A stretch of 64,000 nt of DNA from Gracilaria gracilis (GCA_030374805.1 JARGSG010000207.1:372001-436000); one strand, 5' to 3'; shown: positions 22,603 to 35,184, counted from the first letter of the stretch. A program made the numbers and translations. Notes: generated by a model from the letters alone, not told the origin.

Positions 22603-24099
22603 ATGCGTTCTTTCGCCGTCTCCAAACCGGCAACTAAAGACCGGCTCATTAGCTGGCCAGTCATCCAGAATGCACTTCCCCTTGATCCTCAACACACGGA
22701 GCTGCCTACACCAGATGCTTTCCGATACTACGAACCTCCCCCCGATAATCAAAGCGCCTTCTTCATGGATTTGGAGAACATGTTCTACAATATCTCGCTC
22801 CCACACGAAATGACTTACCTCTTTCCCCTACAAAACGTGCGCTGCTCTGAACTTGCGAGACCTCTACAGAATTATATCAGAGAACAGCAACACATACCCT
22901 TCGAGGACGTAAAAAATTTTAAGACCACTCCAGTGCACCGTGCCCATGGGCTACAAATGGTCCGTGTATGTTGAAAATAGCTGGGCAGCAACAATTATAT
23001 ACAACACCTTTCGGACCTTTCTCAAGCACCCGTTATCCCCAGACACCCCACCGCGGCTGCGTACTCGGCGTCGAAACGTCTACACGCCCCACGAAGGGGG
23101 CACCGACGTACTGCTTATTCACATTATAGACGATATCAATTTCGTCCTCATAGGATGGACGGTAGCCCAGGTCACAGCTTTCCAAACCGTTCTATACGGT
23201 AAATTCCGCACGCTGAGTCTGCCAATCAAGCACTCCAAATCGTCCGCGATTGGAATCATATCGTACGATGCCATACCCTTCATAGGGTGTACAATCGATT
23301 TCGCCCGCAAAACCACTTCTCCCGACCCAATCAAGGCTGCGCAAGTCATTCAGAGCGTGCTTGACAAAGACAAAATCCATTTCCTGTACATCAAATACAT
23401 ACACAGATTGACCGGGAAACTGGTTTGGTTCGCCCTCGGCCGGCGTCTCTTACTGCTTACGCTCCTCAACACTTTACGGTACATCTCCACATGTGGGAAG
23501 GGAAAACCATAAGCAAAATTGCTCGACAAGGCCACCACTTTACTACGAACATTAGCAAAGATGTTGCCACTCTGTTTCATTCAAATGGGGGCCCCGTCGC
23601 TTGCGTAGTTGTGGGCTTTGATGCCTCTCCGGCTGCGGGGGCTGCCGTCTATACACCTTTCCAGACATCTGAAGCGCTTGGCTTGATACAAGCCATTGAA
23701 TCGTGAGCAGCGCACCCTGAGTCGGCTTACAATGCCATTATGAAGTTCGTAACTGGCAGGGAGTGGATGACAGCCTTCGTTCAAAAATGGGGCAAGACAC
23801 AGCATATCAACATACTGGAGGTCACGACTGCATACCTTGTTCTGGAGTAGATGGCTTCCATCGGCGTGTGGTCATGTCAGGTGGTCCTTCTCTCCGACTC
23901 ACTCGTAGTCATAGTCGCTCTTAGAAAGGGGCAATCGTCGAGCCCCGGCCTCGCTCTTCCATGCCCTCGATTCACAGCAGTTGGTGCAGCCCACGACCTC
24001 GACGCCGCTCTCGCCCATGTACCATCCGAACACTACCCACCATACGGGGCCACCCAGCCCCACTCCTCCCTCACAATCACAGCACGAACAATGCTATAG
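22603..24099 (+). pseudogene. Decayed reverse transcriptase-RNase H of a retroelement (DIRS-like?)
   Basis: 22603-22974 holds RT motifs KPATKDRLISWPVIQNALPL and FFMDLENMFYNISLP (first Asp). 22940-23512 (next frame) holds VPMGYKWSVYVE, then IIDDINFVLIGW as the catalytic Asp-Asp box, LPIKHSKS and IPFIGCTID. From 23425 the frame changes again into RNase H: VVVGFDASPAAGAAV, QHINILEV and LLSDSLVVIVALRKGQSSS. This frame is broken by TGA at 23704 and TAG at 23848. The RT-RNase H spacing and the HINxLE...DS...KGxSSS signature recall DIRS-like elements, but no tyrosine recombinase is confirmed. The 15-kb element begins 240 bp downstream, so the 3' part may have been displaced. Confidence 0.72.
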
Positions 24100-24876
24100 G
24101 TAAGCGCCGAGTGAGCCTTGCAGTCCGTTTGTACATTTAATTAAGAGATACAAACCAGCTGCCACGAGACACCACAAGTCTTGCGAGCCCAACCCACTAA
24201 ACAGGTGCTGTTTCCGACAGCACCCATATTTAAGGGCCACAGCAGCCGTACAGCCGCTGGACGCACTCCGCCTGGACCCCGAGATATTTATTCACCACTA
24301 CAAGCTTGGCGCCTCGACGTCATTACAAAAGACCACAACGTCGGTGTTATCGGAATGCTAGTTTTGGTGTTAAAAATGAACGAATTAAAATGATCCAAAA
24401 ACCGGTGAATTTATCCAAATTTGGATGTGCTTAACACTTGTGCTAGATTGTGGGGAAGAATCATTCACGATTATTTCCATCATTGCTAGTTTCGATGGAA
24501 GACAAACTAGCATGTTACTTCCGTTCATGCTAGTTTTTGAACCCAATGTAAGTGTGTAAGCGGCATATATTTAGAACTTTGCCGCACCAAGTAGAGATAT
24601 ATATCCCCGAATAGGGATTTATATACATAGAAAGCCGCTTATAAAATAAGATTAGAAGAATACAAACCCTTCGAATAGGACCTCTCTATAGAGATACAGC
24701 ACATCTATTCAACAACTCTCATATCAGATATCGGCCGTTTATTATCTCACTTTTGAAACGCCTTTGCATCACGTGCCATCTCCCCCATCACTCCGTCCCA
24801 CCCTCCGTGCGCCATATTACGCTCCCCACCACTACGTATCCCCCTCTCCCCCAACAACCTCATACCGCTCCCCGCC

Positions 24877-27800
24877 ATGCCTTATTGCTGCTTTGAAGGC
24901 TGCTCCTTCTTCGCTCGCACCATCCCCTCCATTCAAAGGCACCAAAGAAGATGCCACAACCGTCTCACTGCCAACAAGCGTTTTCTCTCCTCCAGCGGCA
25001 ACGTCCCTCACTTTCCTCCGCGCACAAAGCGTCGCAAGTCCATCCCCCTACTCCCACCACCACTCCCACCTCCTGTCTGCAATCGCTCTTCTGATAACTT
25101 CCCCATCGCCGACGGCGACTCCTACCACCAGCAACAGCTCTCCCTCTCCGTCCACACCTAAGACGCCTACCATATCGTAGGCACCCCCGTCTGTTCTCTC
25201 TCCCCCTCCCCATCTCCTCTACCGCGCCCCTCCTTCCCTCTCCTCAACAACCCACACTTCGAAAGAATGGTCCTCTACAGCTCTTCGATCGCTTCCACCC
25301 TCGGCCACTGCAAGGCAGACGAACTCATCTCTCTCCTTCATGACCCCGCGTTCTCCAAGTCAGCCTTCCACAACGCCCTCTCCGCCGCCTCCCAGTGTCT
25401 CAAACTTCAAACAGACCTCTTCCAACACCGAGTCACCAACATCGGTTTCACCCCCACCACCCTCCAAGACCCACAGCACCTCTTCACAGCCACCCTCTTC
25501 CGAAAGGATGCACTTCAAGTCCTTAAACGAAAACTCGCCCTCGCACACTCCGACAACACCTTCTTCCACCACGACCCCTATACAACCCCCTCCACCTCTC
25601 CCACTTTCGCTCACCCCATGGCTTCCTCCTTCGGAAAAAAAGCTGTCCCAGCCCTCAAGCACGCAATCATGCAGTTCTCCCATAACTCCTGCATCTGGCA
25701 CACCCCTCAGAACACCGGTACCGACTCCTTCATCGGCTTTGTCCAAGTATACTCGGACAAGTTCACCCTCCTCAATTTCTTCCACTCGTTCCGTCGCAAA
25801 TGTATCACCAACAACCTCACCATTCTCGGATACCTTCCAACCTCTTTCAATCTCGCCACCTCCTCTCAAGACCCTGATATCATTCCCCAAACCTCTTCTA
25901 GCATCTCTCGCTCTACCAAAATGCAACTCATCTAGCGTGCCATCTCCAACCTCCTCGACCCTCTTCTCTCCTCCGGCCTCACCTGCTTCCCCTTCCGTCA
26001 CGCTAATGGCGTGCTTCGCCATTGTCACCCAATCATCGCCAGCTACTGCGCAGACATCCCAGAAGCAAAGGACAATCTCGCTACCTCCCACAACACCCGC
26101 CCCCAGCATCCATGCCACCGATGTACCGTCCCACGCTCCGACCTTCACCTACACATTCCATCCCCCCTCTTCGATCCCAGACCCAGACTCTCGCAGCCAG
26201 CAAATCACACTCTACCCTCCTCCAAGATGCTAAAAAGGCTCTCATTGCCGGAAAGCCCAGAATTGTCCGAAACACCAAGGAAAAGGCCGTTCAAGAACTC
26301 CACTCTTTTTCCCTCGCAAAAACTCCTCCCTCTTCGAATCCTACCCTCTCCTCCACATCACCCCTCCCCTCTCCCCTTACAACATCTTCCTCTCCGAACC
26401 ACTCCATAACTTTTACCTCGGCATCTCCAAGCCCACTAAGCTCGAATCCATCGAGTGGCGCAAGCCAGAATCACTCTTCACTACCTCCCGTTCCTCCAAG
26501 TCCCGTCGTTCCTTCAACTCCGTCCGCTCCTCCATCCTGAAAAACGCGAACACCATCCTCGCCGCCATCGAAAAGCACTCCCCAGCCACAGGACTCTACA
26601 TCTGCTTTTCCTCCTCCCACAACGGTCAAACTCTCAACGGTTTCTTCACTACCGACGGCTTGCGTGGTATGCTCGAAGCAAAAGACTACCGCTCACTCGA
26701 CATGGTCTTCCCCTTCATCGGCGCCTTCTTCGACCGCTGCTGTGACGAGGTCGATGCAGCTCCCATCACTTCCGTTTTCACCAAGTACTTTGATGTTCTC
26801 CTCTTCTCCATGAGATACAACACCTCCGCAGAATGGACCGACTCCCGCCTCACCGACCTCCAATTCCAAATCCGCTCCTTCAAGCGCACAGCCGTACTCG
26901 TTCTCGGCCCCCACCACACTTCCAGCCTTGGCACCCTCAAGTTCCATCTTCTCGACCACATCGACGAGGACATTCGCCGTTTCGGAGGCCTTCACTTCAA
27001 CGATGCCGGCATATTCGAACACGCCCACTCCCTCTTCAAGTCACACTACTCCAAAACCTCAAAACGCAGGTCCAGCGCACATGAAGAAACCATTCGCGCC
27101 ATCCATCACTCCGACGCCACCAAAGATTGGAACCCTCTTTCCACCAACCACTCCAACACTTCCTCCACTCCTGCCCTCGCCTCTCCCATCGAATCCAGCC
27201 AACCCGGTTTGGTCCGTGATGGACGACTCATTTCATTTGCTGATCTCATCACCGCCCACAAATTTGTTTACTCTAATCCTCATTTCAATCCCAAATCTCT
27301 ACAAGACCTCGTCCCCACCGACACTCTCTCCATCCTCCAACAGATTGGAAAACACGCCCTCCCGACATTCATCACCCTTTTTCTCGAAGCCATAGAACTC
27401 TCAGAGAACTCCCCCACTCTCCGTCGCACCCGAATCACCGTAGTCAACTCCACTTACGTCGCCGGCGCTTATGTCCCATCACTCGACCAATACATTGAAG
27501 AGCGGAACGAGCTCGCGGTCCGGGATCCTCCAGTCCCTCTCACCCAACGAATATTTGCCGCCCCGTTATTCGGTCTTTCTAAATCCCCAAAGTTCCCTCA
27601 CGTCCTCGTCGCAGGCACCAGGTCCTCCAACTTTACCCCCATCATCTGGGTATGCAAACTCATCTCCCTTCTTCGCTTCACCCTTCCTTCTTCCACTCCA
27701 ACTCCCAAGAAGTTTGCCTTCGTACATTTCATGGAGCTCGTCCCACCAAGTGACGAAGTCGCTGCCGCTCTCAACTGCGTATGCCTCCGATGGGCAATAG

Positions 27801-28042
27801 ACGACGAACATAACCACACCGCCCATCCAGATCTCATCTCCACCCATTCTACATCCGACAACGTTTCTCCATGGTTTGGACTCATCCCTTTCTCTTCTAT
27901 CTTTGGCTCCGTTCATGTTCTCCGCCAGAACTACCCCGCACCCCCCTTCACTTCCCGCCTCCACTGGCGTTTCCATAGATTCTACCTCAACAGATTCTAC
28001 CGGGTCCCCACCTCCAGGCCCTACCTCCCATCCCCCACATAG
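24877..28042 (+). pseudogene. KDZ/Plavaka-like transposase, left copy (broken)
   Basis: Starts MPYCCFEGCSFF with a Cys/His finger (CCFEGC...HQRRCH), then a Pro/Ser-rich linker. Transposase motifs: FVQVYSDKF (first acidic residue, codon 25756-25758), HPIIASYCADIPEAKD followed by CHRCTV, FEPLHNFYLG, then LGTLKFHLLDHIDEDIRRFG and GIFEHAH. These correspond to the YSDK, HPI.A...AD.PE...C..C, LH and F.LL.HI...I..FG...FE..H blocks of Plavaka/KDZ transposases. Lesions: TAG at 25933-25935 and at least two frame changes between about 26.15 and 26.66 kb. The C-terminal half (26660-28042) is open. Ends 141 bp from the stop of the convergent partner gene. Confidence 0.8.
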
Positions 28043-28183
28043 CACTCATTCCATAGTATTTTCATAAACCAATCACTATCACCCTCTTTCACAGGAAGCA
28101 TTAGAGATAGGTATGGGATGAAGAAAATATACCACCTCTTCATCATCCCACAGCTATCTCCACTCCTTTCACTCTTATTAACC

Positions 28184-30846
28184 CTACCCTCTCCCCTCTC
28201 CTCCTTCCGCCCTATACCTACCTTCTTCTCGGTGCCCAATCAAACGACTGAAACTGGGCTCCTCCGTTCGGCACGGTGCTATGTAGCAATCAAGAACCAC
28301 TCCAAATCTCCGCGTAAAACTCGCCATAAAGTTTTCCTCCCTCACCGCTAGATATAGCTTCTCCCTCGATAGAATCCACATGCCAACCGTCGCAGTTCTC
28401 TCCGAATTTCCGGACACACACCTCGGATCCCCCTCTAAAAACCCATCGTTCTCAAACTCTTCGCCGTGCTCGTCCCCCACCAATTCCCATGCCACCTTCA
28501 ATATACCCTCCACTGCCCTCGGCAGATACCTCCCATACAATGTAGAAAACAAGAGCTGCCTTTGTCCTCCACGTCCCACACCCTCGTTCATCGTTTTCAC
28601 AACACACCCAATCCACGCATCAAGTCTGGCGAGGTGCATCACCGTCCCATCCGCGTAATGCTTTTCCCCATTACATTTGGTCTCCACTGCGTATCCCATG
28701 TACTCCTCCAACACTGCCACCGCCATTCCGTTCTTGAAATACTTGTCTTCATCATCACAGCCCCACTGTGGAGCATGCACAGTTGACCCAGAGTACGCAA
28801 GATCTCCGAAACGGCTCATTCTCCACGCACACAACTTGTTCATCCCATCTTCTTCACTTCTTATGAGCTTCTCGCGAGCCTTGTTCATCTGCTTCTTCAA
28901 CTCGTCACCAAGTTCTGTCCCCTCGCTAGGCTTCGCCCGCTTCGAAATCAAATCATATCGCAGTAAAGAGAATAATCTGTCCGGCGCAGCCCGCTTTCGC
29001 ACCCCAATCACATCGCTTATCGTCTGCTTCATACGCTGCTTCAAAAACTTGTCCGCGCTTACATTCTCCACGCACTCTTCTTTCCTCCCCGCTGCCCTTA
29101 TCTTCTCCCACGTCTCTCCCATTATTTCTGTCTCGACCACATACTTCAACAACACATCACTTCCACCCTCTGTCGATGATGTGTACGCCCTCATCTCATG
29201 TGCAACCTGAATTGGGCACCTAGGCACCATCTCCTTCTCCCGAACTACAAACATGCTCCCCTCTCTACATTCTCCCACCGTCTCAATCCTGTTCTTCCAG
29301 CTTCTACCAACATTTTTCGTATCCAAACAAATTTCAGACGCCTCCAACTTTGCATAATGAAGAATCCTATCATATACAGCGCTTGCGAATCTATAAAAAC
29401 TTTCTCCCACTCCAATATCATACTTTCGGTGCCCTTTCAACTTGTTTCCTCCACCACCCCACTTCCTCCATTTCACTGCCTCTCGAAGGCTTTCGATAAA
29501 TACATTTTGCCGTTTATTTTCCTCCCTCAGCCGTCCCAACTCTTCCTGCGTCAGCTTCAAACTCATCATCAATGTATAGTGATCTTCCTTCATATTTCCC
29601 AACTGTCCCTTCAGTGAATTCACTCTCTGAACGAGTGCAGACCGTGGCAATACGCTTAAGTTCTCCTCATTCCCTTCCGGTTCCCTTGTAGATCCGCATT
29701 CGTCTCCTCGACGTCTACCTCTGCTTTCTCCACGACCGCCGTCACTTTCGTCTCCTACGTCATCCGGAAGTAAAACGGTGATGCACCTTACACGCATCTT
29801 TTGAAGCGTTCGTGGCACCGTCTCCACGACATTCACTTCCCGACGCCGTTCTGTTTGTACGTCGCATTCCCTTTCGAAATCTCTCTCAACCACTGCTGCT
29901 GTCCTCCGACAATTTTCTTGATTGATCCCCCACTCCTACGTCGTACCCCACTCCCGTCCGCATGTTCTCGTTGTTTCTCTCCCGCCTTATCCACAATTAC
30001 AGCACCACCCAATCCATGAATCACACTCCCTATTCTTCTCTCAGTACCTTCCCCTGTTTCACGTTCTGCCATTGGCCTCACACGCCCCACTTCTTCTTTC
30101 TTCCGGTTCGCATTCTCTTGCTCGTAACCAATGCTTTCCTTCTCTGGCACTCTACTTGGTGTCACAAAAACCAAACTCTCCACTCCTCGCGTCCTCGCCG
30201 GGTCCCCACACCTCACTCTCTCCCTTTCTCCTGCCACCTCTTCAGGTACCCCAGCTTTAGGCACTTTATCACCGTTACTTCCGTTCCTTGCCCGAATACC
30301 TCCAATACCTAATATGGTACTACTTTTTGCTATCGTTCTTCCCGCCCCACTTGTACGAAGCTCTCTACCCTTCACTATCATATCCCCGCTATCGCTTCCT
30401 TCCAAAGCTTGCGGAGTTTTTGCACTTCTTCTACGACCATATCTCTCCCGATCACCGCGCAGAACCTTCTTCTCCATACCTCGCTGCGCTTCTTTGCTTT
30501 TATTCGGACTAACTTCTTGTTCTCGTGCGATAGCAATAGGTTTCGTCACCACAATGCTTCCAGTTCGTTCCGTTCGCTGCGTTCGTTCCGATGTTTCGCC
30601 CTCGACGCTCCTCCCCCCACCGTCGCTTTTCGTCGCACCGTCGTTCCTCGTCGCACCGTCGCTCCCTGCCGCACCTTCGATCTTCCTCCCACCCTTCCTG
30701 CCTTTCCCACGTAAACCACTCCGAGGCGCACGCGTACTACGAGCGGTGCGAACTTCGCCACTTACCGTTTCGCCACGCCTTCGGCTCTTTGACGCGCGAC
30801 CACTAACCTCCTCCGCATTCACACCTCTCGTCTTACGTTTCGCCAT
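28184..30846 (-). pseudogene. KDZ-partner coiled-coil protein, left copy (one frameshift)
   Basis: Unknown family of about 880 residues. Start MAKRKTRGVNAEEVSGRASK (ATG 30844-30846). The N-terminal 300 residues are basic, Arg/Gly/Ser/Glu-rich and disordered. A frame change near 29.85-29.89 kb leads into a coiled coil (SALVQRVNSLKGQLGNMKEDH...EELGRLREENKRQN, about 29.45-29.65 kb), then a globular C-terminal half with GGSDVLLKYVVETEIMGETW, GTVMHLARLDAWIGCVVKTM and RQLLFSTLYGRYLP. The right copy has the same order, so both are remnants of one real gene. I recognise no domain. It is always convergent with the transposase here, suggesting an accessory protein of the transposon. Confidence 0.72.
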
Positions 30847-31302
30847 ATACAATCCGAACGGTTCCTCGCGGTTGAAGCTGGGCTCACGAAGTCTTAGCCG
30901 CTGACTATGATCGAAGGTCACTGGAATCAGAACTGCTCTGCTCTCGACGTGTTTGGCACACGCCGTGATCGAATGTCACCGATCGAATGCACACCCCCAA
31001 TCCAGTGGATTGTGGTGGAAATCACCGAGTCCGGTTTTTTATTTCCCGATTCCGAAACGAAAAAATGACACCGAAATCTCTATTTCTGAATAGTTCTCAT
31101 AATGTTAAAAAACGTACAATGTTTCGCATCATATTCGATGCCCTTCACTACCTTTTATGTATCTACGTACTTTCATCTTGCACTTGAGCTAAAGTGTTTA
31201 GTTTCTAATTCGTGCTCAACGACGAAGTTGGAATGCAAAAAGAGCCACTTCTTTATAGAGGTTTAGGAGGTTGTTTTACATGTAGCTAATTTACTACACG
31301 TT

Positions 31303-32015
31303 CTAATGGATTACTATAATAAGATTTTCAGATGCACCCCAGCCATACTCTACTCCATAATCCGCAAAATAACTCCTCTCCTACTTCCAGTTTCCGAAGT
31401 GCTCGCACCGCAAACATTTGGTATTCTTGTAGTTGATGCGCGGTACGTCCTGTATTTGGAGTTCGAATGACCCGCACATTTGCAGTCCTTCGTTTCGTCA
31501 CACCATCCGCAAATGCATCAATGTCCTTATCGCCTTCCATATATTTGAGATCGTTAATCGTTCACTCCAATGAAAAGGAGCGGGGACAATCCATACAGGT
31601 ATTAAATTTACCCCTTGTGTTCTTTCTGGGAGGTTATGGAATATATCGCCGCGGGCGTTAAACTCCATCGCATACTTCCGAAAGCGTTCGGAAGTGGCTC
31701 CCAATAAACCTTCACCATATTTCTTTTGTACCTCTTTTCTCTTCGTTAGGTCATGGTACACCAGTGTTCCATAGAAGTAACATATCTCTTCATTTTCCAT
31801 GAATCAGCGTGTAGTGAACACCCTCACTCCTGCGCCAGGGTGGCGAATCGTCGACTTCCCGATACACCGGACATCGTCGCTTCCGGTGCCAACATTGCAT
31901 TCCAATCCAGAAGCCCCATCTTCCCTTGCAAAGTTTTTGGCCATTCGTGAAGTGTCTTACGCCTACCAGTCGTGACCAAGCCCTCATCCCTCCAAATTGA
32001 CGCAAGAAAGTCCAC
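31303..32015 (-). pseudogene. SET-domain protein remnant at the centre of the KDZ element
   Basis: Several SET-domain landmarks appear in order on the minus strand, spread over three frames. N-terminal part MDFLASIWRDEGLVTTGRRK (start 32015), then GVRVFTTR stop FMENEEICYFYGTLVYHDL (the G.GVF..R....E.I..Y.G segment). Next are PVWIVPAP, INDLKYMEGDKDIDAF, ANVRVIRTP, then VGEELFCG followed in the next frame by DYGVEYGW (the GEEL..DYG..YW end motif). At least one stop (just upstream of 31800) and frame changes near 31.56 and 31.36 kb. SET domains methylate protein lysines. Too broken to be active; possibly a captured cargo gene. Confidence 0.62.
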
Positions 32016-32464
32016 AATAGTATGTGTAAAATCGAATTGTGTACATTTTATTACGCTTTCTCTCTAACTCTCGTGTTCCACAGGGGAGGACGAGAACTCC
32101 CCCAAGTGAGTGGGTGTCTTCAATTTTATCATCCAGTGACGTGAACAAAATGGGGATAGGATTCGGGGGAGTGGGTTGACGTTCAAGTGCATAGAATAGA
32201 AGATACGGAGTACATATGATATCATGTGAAAATGTAACAGTTTCTGGCAGTGAGGTTTCGTACAGGAAGGGAAATTTCCGTCCCAATTTTCGGAAAGTGA
32301 TTCCGAAAAGTACTAAAACGGTGCGATATTTCTACCACACGTCGAGTGGAGGTGTGCGTTTCACGGGGGACCTGCGATCACGTCGAGCGGCGAACACGTC
32401 TTGCGGCGAGCGGCGACAACATCTAGAGCGCACCGCCGGGCGCATCGTGGTCGTCCGATTCCAT

Positions 32465-35184
32465 ATGGGAAAACGTAAAACGAGAAGTGCGAATGCGAAT
32501 GCGAATACGGAGGATGTAAGCGGGCGCGCGTCAAAAGGGCAAAGGCGTGCAGAGGTGGTAGGTCAGGGTCGCGAGGATGGCTTGGGTAGTACTACGCGTG
32601 CGCCTCGAAGCGGCGATGTGGAAAATGGCGAGGGCGGTATTGGGCGTACTTCGCGCCCTCCTCGAAGCGGATTAAGTGAGAAAGGTAGGAAGAACACGGG
32701 GAGACGAACTAACGACGAACCAATGGGTTGGAGCCAACCGAGCGAACCGAGCAAACCGAGCGCATCGAGCAAACGGAGCGAACCCAGCGAACCCAGCGAA
32801 CGGTAAGTGCTTTGGTAACACAAGCTACTCCGCTTCCACATGAGATGGGAAATGGAGGAGGGGAAAGCAGGGAAGGGATGGAAGGAAGGCAGGGGGATGA
32901 TACGCGCGGCGGTAGGGATAGAGGTGGGCGGCGAAGGGGCGATGACTCCACGCAAGTTGTAGAAGAAGGCGAGTGTGGAGATGTCATAGAGAAGGGGAGG
33001 GAGTGTCGCAGTGGGGAGGAGGGAAGCACGATAGCAAGAAGTACTAGTGGGATAGTTAGCCGTGGTATTCGAGGGAAGGAGGGGGAGAGAGTGGCTAGGG
33101 TTGGCGTTCGGGAGGGGAGGGGTCGCGAAAGAGAAGTAGGAGGAGGCGTTCAGGAGGCGAGAAACGAGGGCATGGAAGTTGTGGTTGATGTTAGGAAGAA
33201 TCGAATTGTGGGCAGAGAAAGAACTAGTGGACCGCGACATACTGCGATGCGGGAGGAAGAGGAAGTGGGGGGTATGAGGCATATGAGGGAGCTTGGAAAC
33301 GCAGAGGACAGTGGGAGGCGAATTGGGCGTGTGGGCGATGGAATGGGGAGCCACGCCAATGTGGAGAGGATGGAATGGGTCCGAGACCATTTGCCCGGGA
33401 GAGGTGTAGGACGTAGCAGTGGTGGATCAGTGATTGAGAATGTGAGAGACAATATACCAGTGGATGGGAGGGTATTCGAAGGACAAGATGTCGTTGTCGG
33501 AAACAGGCATATAACTGGAGAGAACTTGGTGGAAATCGCGGTACGAACGCCTGAAGTAATACGTGTGAGGCATTATGCCGTTCGGATTGAGGACGATGTG
33601 CATGAAGCACAAGTCGACGATTCTGGGGATCGTGGAGAGAGGAACGGAGCAAGGGAAATGGGAACTACAGGAACAGCAGAAGGAGATGAAGAGAACTTAC
33701 CCGTGTTGCCAAGGTCTGCACTGGTTGAGAGGGTCAATTCGTTGAAAGGGAAGCTGGCAAATTTGAAGGAGGATCACTATACCATGATGGTGAGTTTGAA
33801 GCTCACGCAGAAAGAATTGGAACGAGTGAGGGAGGAGCTGAAGCAGCAAAATGTGTTGATTGAAAGTTTAAGGGAGGCTGTGAAGGGTAGGAAGCGAAGG
33901 GGGTGTGGGAAGGAAGTGAAGGGGCGTCGAAAACATGAAGTAGAGGTGCCAGAATGTTTTCACGGATATGAAAGGGATATATATGATAAGATTCTCCACT
34001 ATGCGAAGTTGGAGGAATCAGAACTCGGTTTTGACACGGAGAACGTTGGTAGGAGCTGGAAGAACAGGACTGAAACAGTGGGAGAAAGTAGGGAGGGCAG
34101 CATATTTGTGGTTGGGAAGAAGGAGATGGTACCCCGGTGCCCGTATCAAGTGGCATATGAGATGAGGGCGTGTACACCATCAACGGAGGGAGGAAGTGAT
34201 GTGCTGTTGAAGTACGTGGTGGAGACGGAAATAATGGGAGATACTTGGGAGACAATACGAGAAGCGGGAAGGAAACTGGAGTGTGTGGATAATGTGAGTG
34301 CGGACAAGTGCCTGAGGCAGCGGATGAAGCAGAAATTAAGCGATGTGATTGCGGTGCAGAAGCGGGTGGCTCGCGACAAGTGATTCTCCATCCTCGGATA
34401 TGATTTGATTGCGAAACGTGCGAAACCTACTGAGGGGAGTGAGCTATGAGAAGAGCTATAGCAGCAGATGGGGGAGGCGCGCGAGAAGCTGATGGGAAGG
34501 GAGGAGGGCGGGGGGGAATGAGTTGTGTGCGTGGAGAACGAGCCGGTTCAAAGAACTTGCGTATTTCGGGTCTAATGCGGTTGGGCCACCATGAGAGGTT
34601 GATGATGAAGATATTTACTTCAAGAATGGGATGGCGGTGGCAGTGTTGGAGAAGTATATGGGATACGCAGTGGCGAGGCAAAGTAACGGTGAGCGGCAGT
34701 ACGTGGATGGGACCGTGATGCATCTTGCGAGACTTGACGCCTGGATTGCCTGTGTGGTGAAAACTATGAACGAGGTTGTGGGACGTGGAGGGCGAAGACA
34801 GCTTTTGTTCTCTACTTTGTATGGGAATTATGTACACCTGGGGCTGTTGAAGGAATGCTGGGGGTAGCCTGGCAATCGCTACAGGAGAAGCATGCCGAGG
34901 AGTTTGAGAACGATGGGTTTGTGGATGGAGATCCGAGGTGTGTGTCGGGAAACTCTGGGAGAACTGCGACAGTTGGGCTGTGGGTACCATCGAGGGAGAA
35001 GATATACCTAGCTGTGAGGGAGGACTATTTTACGGCAAAACTAACACGGAGACTAGGTGCAGTTCTTGATTGTTACATACCGGCCTGTCGATCGGAGGAC
35101 GCCAGTTTCGGGCGGTTGGTGGCACACCGGGCGGAACGCAGGGAAGGGACAGGGGTTGATGGTAGGGAAGAAGCGGGATACTAA
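32465..35184 (+). pseudogene. KDZ-partner coiled-coil protein, right copy (broken)
   Basis: Inverted homologue of 28184-30846: start MGKRKTRSANANANTEDVSG, basic disordered N-terminus, coiled coil (SALVERVNSLKGKLANLKEDH...KELERVREELKQQN), and GGSDVLLKYVVETEIMGDTW. The N-terminal two thirds are open in one frame (32728-34383) after a frame change inside a 9-bp minisatellite (about 32733-32803). The last third has stops from 34381 onward and frame changes, but still shows GTVMHLARLDAWIACVVKTM and RQLLFSTLYGNY. So the left copy preserves the C-terminus and the right copy the N-terminus. Ends convergent with the right transposase. Confidence 0.72.
32733..32803 (+). repeat. 9-bp minisatellite in partner gene, right copy
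   Basis: About eight imperfect copies of GAACCGAGC/GAACCCAGC encoding Ser-Glu-Pro or Thr-Glu-Arg type triplets depending on frame. The homologous frame changes here, so repeat-length change is the likely cause. Confidence 0.75.

Noticed and set aside
8989-23850. TAG read as Trp (alternative genetic code)
   Set aside because: Host genes such as PAN2 and the RabGAP end with TAG at the expected place, and other transposon stops are not at Trp positions.
25360-26148. 262-codon Gly/Val/Glu-rich ORF on - strand
   Set aside because: Antisense of the left KDZ transposase; no motifs.
28021-28239. Possible extra gene between transposase and partner stops
   Set aside because: Short ORFs cover the 3' ends of both genes and are not shared in frame by the other arm.
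30131-30904. 257-codon Pro/Ser-rich ORF on + strand
   Set aside because: Antisense shadow of the partner coiled-coil gene (28184-30846, -), whose homologue in the other arm fixes the real strand.
32563-33390. 275-codon ORF on - strand
   Set aside because: Antisense shadow of the right copy of the partner gene; composition is a mirror of Arg/Glu/Gly-rich codons.
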